Origin: Solea solea
Taxonomy: Eukaryota > Chordata > Actinopteri > Pleuronectiformes > Soleidae
Reading direction: 5' to 3'
Assembly (NCBI RefSeq): GCF_958295425.1
Contig: NC_081134.1
Coordinates: 4,821,554-4,885,553 of the forward strand
DNA: 64,000 nt
Shown here piece after piece: positions 56,893 to 64,000 of the stretch. Below the pieces are notes generated by a model. The model worked only from the letters and a program-made list of their open reading frames with translations. It did not search any database and had not been told where the DNA came from. The position numbers were made by a program, and so were the translations under genes. Each line of letters starts with the position of its first letter. The stretch's first letter is position 1.

Positions 56893-57020
56893 AATTCACT
56901 GATTCCAGCTTCTTAAAATAAGAATATTGTCTGTTTTATTTGCTCCGTTATGTCAGTAAACTTCATATATTTGGTCTGTGGATGAAACAAAACATTTGGG
57001 GACATTGTTGCATTTTTTGG
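56891..57020 (-). repeat. fragment of the 'GGGCTGCAACTAACGATT' repeat family (interior, reverse)
   Basis: CACTGATTCCAGCTTCTTAAA, then TATGTCAGTAAACTTCATAT, TTTGGTCTGTGGATGAAACAAAACATTTGGGGACATT, in the order of that family's interior read on the reverse strand. Abuts the (TA)n tract. Confidence 0.65.
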
Positions 57021-57114
57021 GTCATTTCAAAGACGTAATTCTCCAACTGTGTAACAAATATTGTTCTCCCAAAAAGAAGAAATAAACAGCCTAAACATGA
57101 CTCAGCTAAAATGC

Positions 57115-57170
57115 TTTTGCTCGGTCCCGATACCAATATGGACCGATACTGATTCCCATCCGTACAAACA
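57115..57170. repeat. possible DNA-transposon edge
   Basis: CGGTCCCGATACCAATATGG and GACCGATACTGATTCCCATC resemble the 'CCGATACCGATACT' interior of fish hAT-like repeats. Fragment only. Confidence 0.35.
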
Positions 57171-58088
57171 ACAAAATATTAAGTAATTGAGAATATAACC
57201 GACAGATTAACTGATAATGCATTATCAAAGTTAGCCGTAGTCAATCTGCTTCAAATACTCACTCTCACTGTGTATAATGGTGACTATTCAATCAGTGTTT
57301 CTGTGATAAGTGTATAGATGTACAAGATGTAGCATGACAAGACAATAGCTGTCAAGTGATGAAGGGTACACATTACATGGAACAAGGCACAGAAATGGAC
57401 CGGACAGGACACCGTAGGCACTCATTACACAAGATAAAACACTGTAGAGGACATGACATTAAGTGATCGAACCCCCTCAAGAGAGATAAAAGTGATGAGA
57501 GTGACAGAGGGAGGGACAGTGGATGAGAGAGTTGGGAGAGGACGAAAGAGTGAATGAAAGAGGGATGAAATAAGGGACGAGTCCTCTCGGAGAGACCATA
57601 TCCTTCAAAATAATGATGATGTCTTAGTTGGTTAAAAAGCAGTGCTAAATGTTGGCCACGTTGAATATGAGGGAGAGCCGGCTTAGGAAGATGGATGGCT
57701 TCTTAAGTAACAGCATCCTGATAGATACGTTGGCACGGGAGCCGAGCATGACGTCTACTGTAAGGAGAGGAGGCTGTGAGATATTGCTAGGGCAGGGAAA
57801 AGGACACGGGAAGCGATGAGACTATTGATGTTTTAGAGAGAAGGCCCTACGTGCACATATTCTGCAAAAAGTGTATGCATAGTATCATTAAATCTTTGTG
57901 AAATTAAGAACATTTCAGCAAATGGCTGACACCTGGCAGTGGTCGTAAAGGTCCGTCCTGCTTATCGTCTGCCATGATAGCACAGTGGTCAAGAAGAGAG
58001 AAGAGAAGCTATTGGACCGAGTGCTTTTAACCAAGCCAGCAACATTTGTAACAAACCTCTGTCCCCGATATGAATGTATTTTGTCCAT
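57171..58088. other. non-coding stretch, possible CNE near 57600-57900
   Basis: Purine-rich 57480-57590. A repeat-free part at 57600-57780 (GCCGGCTTAGGAAGATGG, GACGTCTACTGTAAGG) may be constrained. No gene recognised. Confidence 0.4.
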
Positions 58089-58097
58089 TGTCCCTGA

Positions 58098-58391
58098 AAA
58101 GACAGGGACTACCGCTTTGTCCTCCACATGAGGGTTGCAGGGGGCGCTGGTGCCAATCTCAGCTGACATACAGCCTGACCCTGGCCCCAGTTTGCCAGTC
58201 CGTCACAGGGACAAACAACCGTTCACTCTCACACTTACAGTCAATTTAGAGTGTCCAATTGACCTAATCCCCATATTGCATGTTTATGGACTGAGAGGAA
58301 CACGGAGAACCCGGAGTAAACCCACGCACACACAGGGAGAACATGCAAACTCCATGCAGAAAGACCCTTGTTCCAACAAGGTCTTGTGGCC
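58098..58391 (-). repeat. SINE-like element body with 9-bp target-site duplication
   Basis: Reverse-strand copy carrying tail (ACCGCTTTGTCCTCCACATG), body (GCCAGTCCGTCACAGGG, CAATTTAGAGTGTCCAATTG, GCATGTTTATGGACTG) and the part next to the head (GGAGAACATGCAAACTCCATGC). TGTCCCTGA occurs exactly at 58089-58097 and 58392-58400, flanking it. The tRNA-like head itself is short or absent. The 128-codon frame here is an artefact. Confidence 0.8.
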
Positions 58392-58400
58392 TGTCCCTGA

Positions 58401-58779
58401 TAATCCATTTAATAAATTAAACCAAAAGCTAAAGACTGACAGTTTTCCAGCCCTAATGGAAAGACAAAACTTCTCTTTTGAAGGTACAGTGTATTATCAG
58501 ATCCACTCCAAACATGTGTAGATTCTTCTTTAGTCCATACCTCACCCTTCCACCAAATATGAACAAAATGTTTCAGTAACCCTGATAAAAACCAGACAAA
58601 CAGTCTTGAAAACATGGCCTCTTTGTTGGAGATTGTTTTCCAGTGGCACATGCATTTTTTATTTATTTTTTTATTTTATTTGCCTTTATTTTATTTGCTA
58701 GCCAATATGTTTGTGAGAAGAAAAGAAACAAAACAGGCAAACCTGAAGCCTGCCTTCCAAAATATGTCCATTTATCATC
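58401..58779. other. non-coding stretch, nothing recognised
   Basis: AT-rich, with a TTTTATTT-rich patch near 58655-58700. Confidence 0.5.
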
Positions 58780-59015
58780 ACCTTTAGACTGCTCTTACCC
58801 TCGAAGGGTTATTTTGTCTGATGGGACTGAACCATGCCTCCTCCCCAACCACTCCAATAAGTGTTTTTCAATTACTGCTGTCAGCCCGTAATCATCTCTT
58901 GATGAATAGTCTGATATCCAGCCTTTATATTCATCTGCCTTCTTTGTTAGATTGTTTCTAGACAAGGCTGCACTTGTGTCTGCGACTAGAGCGAGAGAGG
59001 TAATTTTTTTTCTAT
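58780..59015. promoter_or_regulatory. candidate CNE (cluster C, part 1)
   Basis: Repeat-free island with GTGTTTTTCAATTACTGCTG near 58861 and CAGCCCGTAATCATCTC near 58882. Inferred from texture. Confidence 0.45.
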
Positions 59016-59019
59016 TTAC

Positions 59020-59660
59020 AAAGTATAGAAGGTGAGATTAAACGAACGGCAACGCTAATGAATCTTGCCTTGTTTAATTTTTCATAACACAAACAGATAT
59101 AAATGCTGCTTTTGTGAACAATTAAAGCGTTCACTGCCAGTCCCGGGAAGAAGCACGAGACATTGTTTAGATCAAATATTTATGATTATTTCTCATCAGG
59201 GATAATTATTGCAATTTATTTCTCTTTCCCTGGCTCTTTTGGTGCTAATAACAAAAGGAAAAGCACAAACAAAAGTGGCCTAATATTATCATTAGAGGCA
59301 TTATGTAAATACTGTGTTATGCAGAAAGCATGTAATTGCACCAAACGAATGGCCGTACAGAGCAATGGGAAATGTGGATTTCATTACGTTTGGGTCATTA
59401 AAGGCGAAACAGAACGGTCAAATATTAACACGGGAAACATTTTATAAATACTATGCTCGACACAGAATGGAAGTTATTCCCGTTTAAATGTTGCTTTAAA
59501 GTGCACGGGAGAAACGCAAACAATAAAATTGCTGTGACCGGTATGATTATAGATATAATGAGGCAGATTTAGAGAGCTGGGCTCAAACAGAGGGTCCTCG
59601 GGAATCCAGGGCCTTAAAATGGCACCAGGTTTACTTCATGGACTGTTTTGTTTACAGTAT
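59020..59660. promoter_or_regulatory. strong candidate CNE (cluster C, part 2)
   Basis: About 640 bp without STRs, dense in homeodomain-type words (TAATTA at 59203-59208, GCTAATGAATC near 59055, CATTATGTAAATAC near 59299, GTAATTGCACC near 59331). Retained CpGs near 59345 and 59405-59470. A 94-codon plus-strand frame at 59163-59447 shows no known domain and reads more like constraint than coding. Confidence 0.5.
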
Positions 59661-60519
59661 ATCATCATTATTTTATTTCCCTTCCTTACTCCCGTGTGTT
59701 TTTCGTCTCCTGTCGTACCGGGACGGCCTTGGAAAAATGCTGACTTATGCTGATAAATCGGTGATCTAACACCAGGTATTCAAAGACTAGTTACGACACA
59801 GTGTTTAATAGGATAGAGTGGTGATATATTATGTCCAAAAGGACAAAGGTTAGCGTCACTGTGTTATCATAATGTTCCCCTAAACCCCCGTTCTCACCAT
59901 TATCAAGCACCATAACTCAGGAGCAGAGGGAGCGAGTGTGACCTTAACTCCCTGCATCTTGACTGGGTGGCAGAGGAAAAGGTGATTCTAGTTTATTCCA
60001 CATTTTGAGGACGGTGTTAAGAGTCAACACACAGTCGAGAGACGCATGGAAAGTATTTAAAGTTACACCTCATTCCCACTCATGAAAACAACAACAACAA
60101 CAACATGTAGTTCTGGGTTTAAAAGGTTTTCAGAGGGAATTGGCATTCACTCGTCAAATGACTCCACAATTCATGTTTTTATTGGCTTTGGGAACGCACG
60201 ACTCTGAGGGAACACGCTGATTTCTCCTTTGTCTGCTTCATTTTAGGCAGTGATGAAAATTACGGCATCATTTCCGGAGCAACACTAAGAAGCACATTCA
60301 TCTTTCGGCTGAATGTTTTAACAAACCTTACTTTTCACCACTTGGGACTGCATTTAGTAGTTTTTTTTAAGTTCATCTTACTTTATTTTCATTTTATTAG
60401 CGTCTTAAAATCGTTCACTTGCTCTTTGAATGAGGGACTGAAGTAAAAGAGTAACAACTCGTAACATTGTCACTGAGCTCTATTATGTTGTTGTTTCCAT
60501 CTTCCTCTGAGTGGGTTTG
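59661..60519. other. non-coding stretch
   Basis: (ACA)n at 60088-60105. Some CpG-retaining sequence at 59690-59760 may extend cluster C. No gene recognised. Confidence 0.5.
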
Positions 60520-60527
60520 TGACGTCA
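60520..60527. promoter_or_regulatory. palindromic CRE-type site TGACGTCA
   Basis: Perfect 8-bp palindrome in a short CpG-containing stretch (GTGACGTCACGTTTC). Matches the CREB/ATF core; occupancy unknown. Confidence 0.4.
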
Positions 60528-60559
60528 CGTTTCACACGGCACACGAATCACTGGTATCA

Positions 60560-60590
60560 CCTAACCCTAACCCTGGTGATTAGGGTTGGG
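60560..60590. repeat. short telomere-like words in inverted arrangement
   Basis: CCTAACCCTAACCCT is followed by ATTAGGGTTGGG after a GGTG spacer, giving a small inverted repeat. Too short to be interstitial telomere with confidence. Confidence 0.5.
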
Positions 60591-60787
60591 TTTGCCTGGG
60601 GTTCACTCATTTTTGTGTAAAAGAGGCTAAATGAATGTTGTTCAGTGGGATGGTTGCGTGACAACTAACGTCTACTGAGTTAGGAGAGGTTCCTGAGTGG
60701 AAACGCGTCACAGCAGCGGATGAAATGATGAGGCTACAGCAAAACAAATGCTTTTTATCACTCATTCAGTATCAGTGTTTTATAAGT
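60591..60787. other. non-coding stretch, nothing recognised
   Basis: Ordinary sequence up to the MITE. Confidence 0.5.
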
Positions 60788-61096
60788 CAGGCATGTCCAA
60801 AGTCTGGCCAGCGGGCTTAAATTTGCAAACCTTTTATTATTTTATTATGTTATCTGACTACAGATGTGAAAGAAAAGCAGTATTTTCTTCATTTGTTCAC
60901 TCCTGCGTGGGTTAGATTTACAGTTACATTGCCACAACTGATAATTGTGACAATGAAAATAAAATGATGATAAAATAGTGCATTTGTATGTAGCTTTTAC
61001 TGTGAAATAAAGATCTGAAGGGACCTGAATGGGCCCCGGGGATTCTTCACATTATCAAATCTGGCTCTGTTTTTACAAAAAGTTTGGACACCCCTG
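60788..61096. mobile_element. hAT-like MITE with TIRs and probable 8-bp TSD
   Basis: Left terminus CAGGCATGTCCAAAGTCTGG and right terminus (reverse complement) CAGGGGTGTCCAAACTTTTTG share CAGG..TGTCCAAA. Flanking octamers TTATAAGT (60780-60787) and GTGTAAGT (61097-61104) agree at six of eight positions, as expected for an aged hAT duplication. The 309-bp interior has no transposase. Terminus type known from fish repeats. Confidence 0.75.
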
Positions 61097-61104
61097 GTGT
61101 AAGT

Positions 61105-61421
61105 AGACAAATGTCACTACAACTCACCCCCTCATGCTGTACAAGAGGCAGTGGGTTATTCATACACTGTATGCAGTTCTAATTGTTATCTATATTTACA
61201 AATGTACTACAGCAAACTCAGAAAACAAAGTTTTTTCTTAAAATAACACCAAAAACATCCATTTATGCAAAACTACCCACGACCACGAAACAAAACATGC
61301 TTTTCTTCAACGTGGAAGAAATACTGTAAAGTCATTTCCAAGAAACAACAAAATAAAACCCATGTGCAGGCAGACAAAGTTCTCCCTCTCCTCCCCCCTC
61401 CATCTCTCCCTCCCTCTTCAC
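61105..61421. other. non-coding stretch, nothing recognised
   Basis: Ordinary AT-rich sequence. Confidence 0.5.
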
Positions 61422-61448
61422 ACTCTCTCTCTCTCTCTCTCTCTCTCC
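61422..61448. repeat. (CT)n microsatellite
   Basis: About 13 CT units after a CT-rich lead. Confidence 0.96.
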
Positions 61449-61454
61449 ATCTAT

Positions 61455-61640
61455 CACATCCAGCAGGTACCACAGGCCACTGACCAAGCCTGTCCTCCTG
61501 TCATTAGCCCCGCGTTCTCCCCACACGATCCGTGTGGCTACCCCTGTCTCCTCTCTCCAGGCCGGCACCCCATAATAATATCTCTTTCAACCTTCACATC
61601 GTGATAAATAGGTGCGTACAGAACAAAAGGGACGGTGGTG
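61455..61640. promoter_or_regulatory. candidate CNE
   Basis: Repeat-free CpG-retaining island (GTCATTAGCCCCGCGTTCTC near 61500, CACACGATCCGTGTGG near 61521, a 6-bp palindromic arm pair around GATC, and CATAATAATATCTC near 61571). Inferred. Confidence 0.4.
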
Positions 61641-61645
61641 GCAGT

Positions 61646-61670
61646 GGAGGGAGGGAGGGAGGGAGGGAGA
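61646..61670. repeat. (GGGA)n microsatellite
   Basis: About six GGGA units. Confidence 0.95.
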
Positions 61671-61714
61671 ACAGTGGGGTGAATAAAGAAAAAGCGGGGG
61701 AATTCTTGATGTGG

Positions 61715-61717
<3 letters not shown>

Positions 61718-61748
<31 letters not shown>

Positions 61749-61750
61749 TG
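61718..61750. repeat. (TG)n microsatellite
   Basis: About 15 TG units. Confidence 0.98.
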
Positions 61751-61885
61751 TTGTAGTGCACATGTGGCAATATCAAGATATTTAATGAAAAGATTTCCAT
61801 GGACAATTTTGGTGTTAAATGGCATTAAATGAAACTTAACTACAAAAGGAGACAAATAAAAAAAATAACAATAAAATGTGTGTAT

Positions 61886-61902
61886 AAATATATATCTATG
61901 TG

Positions 61903-61933
<31 letters not shown>

Positions 61934-61934
61934 T
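61886..61934. repeat. (TA)n-rich tract with TG breaks
   Basis: TATATA with CT and TG interruptions, a smaller version of the tract at 62955. Confidence 0.94.
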
Positions 61935-62059
61935 TAAAACAGACATGTTAGAACCTATTATTGTACTGACTTCTGTAAGTCACGACAATAAACAACAATA
62001 AAATGAAAGGACTTGTCTAAAATAAACAACTTTGTGTACATGTCCATGCTTTATACACA

Positions 62060-62200
62060 ACTGAAAACCAAATCCTCTGGTTTCAGCTTCTTCAGTCTAA
62101 TATCATTGGTTTGATGTCTTTTCAGCAACTAAACACCTAACTGATAAATCAAGAAAGTAATCAAAAGATTAACCAATAATGGAAAAAAGTATCACTTTTG
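62060..62200 (-). repeat. possible fragment of the 'GGGCTGCAACTAACGATT' family (reverse)
   Basis: CTGGTTTCAGCTTCTT and CAGCAACTAAACACCTAACTGATAAATC resemble that family's interior on the reverse strand, but diverged and rearranged. Confidence 0.38.
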
Positions 62201-62528
62201 CTTTATCTATAATTCCCTTACTGTGCCTAATTGTCTCCACACAATCTAGAATCCCATTCGTCTTTAATACTTTCCTTTATGCCCATACAACTTACTTCTG
62301 TAAACATACATAACATAATTGCATCTTCTTTTTTGAGGAACTGTGCTAACAACGCCTCCCAGAGCTGTGGAAATAATAAAACAAGGTAAACAATGCTGGT
62401 TTATAATGTAGTATGTGGAGTTTTAAGTGCAGGTTCAGCTCAGGTTGCTTCTACCCTGTCCTTGTTTTCACTCGTGCATTACTACAAACGCTAGTAATAA
62501 CAAATAAATAATAAAAACAACGTCCCCT
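62201..62528. other. non-coding stretch, nothing recognised
   Basis: AT-rich ordinary sequence. Confidence 0.5.
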
Positions 62529-62590
62529 AGAGAGTAGAGTAGAGTAGAGGAGAGGAGAGGAGAGGAGAGGAGAGGAGAGGAGGGGAGGGG
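62529..62590 (+). repeat. pentanucleotide repeat (AGAGT)n(AGAGG)n
   Basis: About three AGAGT units changing, in register, to about eight AGAGG/GAGGA units. Confidence 0.97.
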
Positions 62591-62801
62591 TCATTACGCA
62601 GAATCCCCCTGAGACATGTTTTGAGTTTGATGTTTAAGTCATAATTAAAAAGTCTCTCTCGTCTCCTCTGTCTCACTCCCTGCTCTCATAACATTTGTGT
62701 GATTTATTGGCACCGCCACAAATTACAGCCTTTTTTTTCCCCTCTCCCCTCCTCTGTATGAGATATGTATATTATTACATTTCAACAGTTAAGTAGATTG
62801 C
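62591..62801. other. non-coding stretch, nothing recognised
   Basis: Includes a T8 run near 62731; the words GATTTATTGGCACCGCCACAAATTACAG near 62701-62728 could be constrained. Confidence 0.45.
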
Positions 62802-62830
62802 TGTGTGTGTGTGTGTGTGTCTGTGTGTGT
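62802..62830. repeat. (TG)n microsatellite
   Basis: About 14 units with one TC break. Confidence 0.97.
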
Positions 62831-62954
62831 ATAAATGGCCTGTGGTCTATCGTAATATTTAGCTTTGATCATTGCTCTGTTTTCATGTCTGCTAAATATG
62901 GACTTGAACTGGTTGTCAAATCTCTCTCACCTGCTGAGTTGGGATGATGGAATG

Positions 62955-63025
62955 TATATATGTACATATATACATATACATATATATGTATGTATATATA
63001 TATATATGTGTGTGTGTATATATAT

Positions 63026-63111
<86 letters not shown>

Positions 63112-63167
63112 ATATATATCTATATATATATAGATATATATATATATATATGTGTGTGTATATATAA
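62955..63167. repeat. (TA)n / (TG)n / (CA)n mosaic
   Basis: Over 200 bp of alternating purine-pyrimidine sequence: TA blocks punctuated by five TGTGTGTG blocks or their CACACACA complement at about 63008-63018, 63028-63038, 63061-63068, 63104-63111 and 63151-63158. Tyr/Ile/Cys- and His-rich open frames here are artefacts. Confidence 0.98.
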
Positions 63168-64000
63168 CTACTTGAGGACATTTTCCGGGATAAACACTGA
63201 CATTGTCAGGACCAGTAGTTAACTTCAGGGCTAAAGTTGGGTTGAGATTAGGATTAGGCACCAACCCTGTCGTTATTACTAAAACATTAAACACTAAATA
63301 ATAAAAATCCTCAGTAAATAAACGATACCACAAGATTTTTGTGTTGTTCAAATCTTAAAATTTTGGTCCATCAAGATAACTAAAAACCGCCAATTTATAT
63401 AATGAGATTATCCTCCCTAACGTTTACAACAAAGATTTCAAAGTGCATTTTATTTGGTGTCCTGTTATTATGCTGTTCCTCCAAAAATGTTCTTTAGTGG
63501 TCTGATCTCCCTGATGTTGTTCTAGTTTGACAAAATAAAAACTCTAGATATAAACAGATATAAACACTCGTGAGAGTAAGTGAACGTCACTGATTTGGAC
63601 AGATAATCTAATCAGAATACCAGCATCTCGTGAGAAGAGCCTGTATTCAAAATGGTAAAATTAAGTATCCAACAGTGGGGACATGGTGTGGTATATAATA
63701 TTCCTCTGATGTTCTGCAGTTTAGAGATCCAAAAAAAAAAAAAAGACAACTTGAGAAAATCTCAAGAAGGTGATAGTTAAAAATCCTTAATCTGATTAAT
63801 GGCTGTTGATCATCATATCAATAATCAGCTTGATACCCGTTTGTTCCTTCACTGCAAATCCCTCCGTCCTCTCCTCTGTCCTTTCTTCCATCTCTCCATC
63901 CATCCTTGCTGCCCTCCGTCTCTCTCCCAACTTGATTTAAGAGTTTCCTTCATGGCTTTGACACATCGGTATTCCTATCAGAGAAGATTACAAGTGTGTA
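63168..64000. other. non-coding stretch with A-run and CT-rich patch
   Basis: A14 run at 63731-63744 and pyrimidine-rich 63845-63925. The last 60 bp (CATCGGTATTCCTATCAGAG) are repeat-free and may begin another island beyond the window. Confidence 0.5.

Noticed and set aside
58135..58521. A 128-codon frame starting in GC-balanced sequence.
   Set aside because: It lies in the reverse-strand SINE-like copy and its flank, so the frame is incidental.
60560..60590. Interstitial telomere repeat.
   Set aside because: Only two and a half CCCTAA units on one side and one on the other, far too few to distinguish from chance.
1..64000. CRISPR arrays, operons, prophage or bacterial insertion sequences.
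   Set aside because: No regularly spaced direct repeats with unique spacers and no bacterial gene organisation; the sequence is a vertebrate genome region.

Overview
The window looks like non-coding DNA from a ray-finned fish, most likely a percomorph/acanthomorph teleost. The grounds are the very high density of (CA)n/(TG)n microsatellites (more than thirty tracts of about 16 bp or longer), sequence blocks I recognise as common acanthomorph interspersed repeats (two tRNA-headed SINE-like families, a Tc1-like transposase fragment, several hAT-like terminal-inverted-repeat elements), eukaryotic splice-like signals, and no prokaryotic gene organisation. The species and locus cannot be named from the sequence alone.

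I recognise no known protein-coding gene. Nearly all long open frames are translations of dinucleotide repeats, purine-rich tracts or SINE copies. Two places could belong to transcripts, and both are weak calls. One is a CpG-richer block ending in a canonical GTAAGT donor at 2818-2823. The other is a 56-codon open frame with coding-like codon use on the minus strand at 41735-41564, with an acceptor-like site upstream and an AATAAA signal at 41001-41006. A third CpG-dense block at 7800-8120 could be a promoter or the remains of one.

Layout: 1-9 kb is low-information sequence with SINE fragments, two terminal-inverted-repeat elements and the first STRs. 9.36-11.13 kb is a long simple-repeat-poor block with homeodomain- and POU-type sites, which I read as a cluster of conserved non-coding elements (CNEs). 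12-26.5 kb alternates CNE-like islands (12.4, 12.65, 16.1, 17.75, 20.8, 22.1-22.95, 26.0-26.45 kb) with microsatellites and repeat fragments. 27-35 kb has CNE-like islands at 30.5-31.1, 34.0-34.4 and 34.5-34.8 kb. 35.2-39.4 kb is poor in simple repeats and holds old transposon remnants, a SINE and one copy of a dispersed repeat whose other copy lies at 18.55 kb. 39.8-49 kb holds CNE-like islands (39.85, 43.25 and the CpG-rich 45.42-45.74 kb) and the densest STR cluster. 49-55 kb is AT-rich or STR-rich. 55.3-59.66 kb is a second large CNE-like cluster broken by (TA)n and repeat fragments. 60-64 kb has a hAT-like MITE with a likely target-site duplication and a long (TA)/(TG) mosaic.

Taken together this resembles a gene-poor regulatory landscape (intergenic or a very long intron) around a developmental gene. 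That is an inference: conservation cannot be measured here, and each CNE call rests on sequence texture (repeat-free, CpG-retaining, dense in AT-rich homeodomain-type words). I found no clear new biological system. The most checkable novelties are the inverted site pairs inside CNE-like blocks, the possible minus-strand terminal exon, and the dispersed repeat pair.
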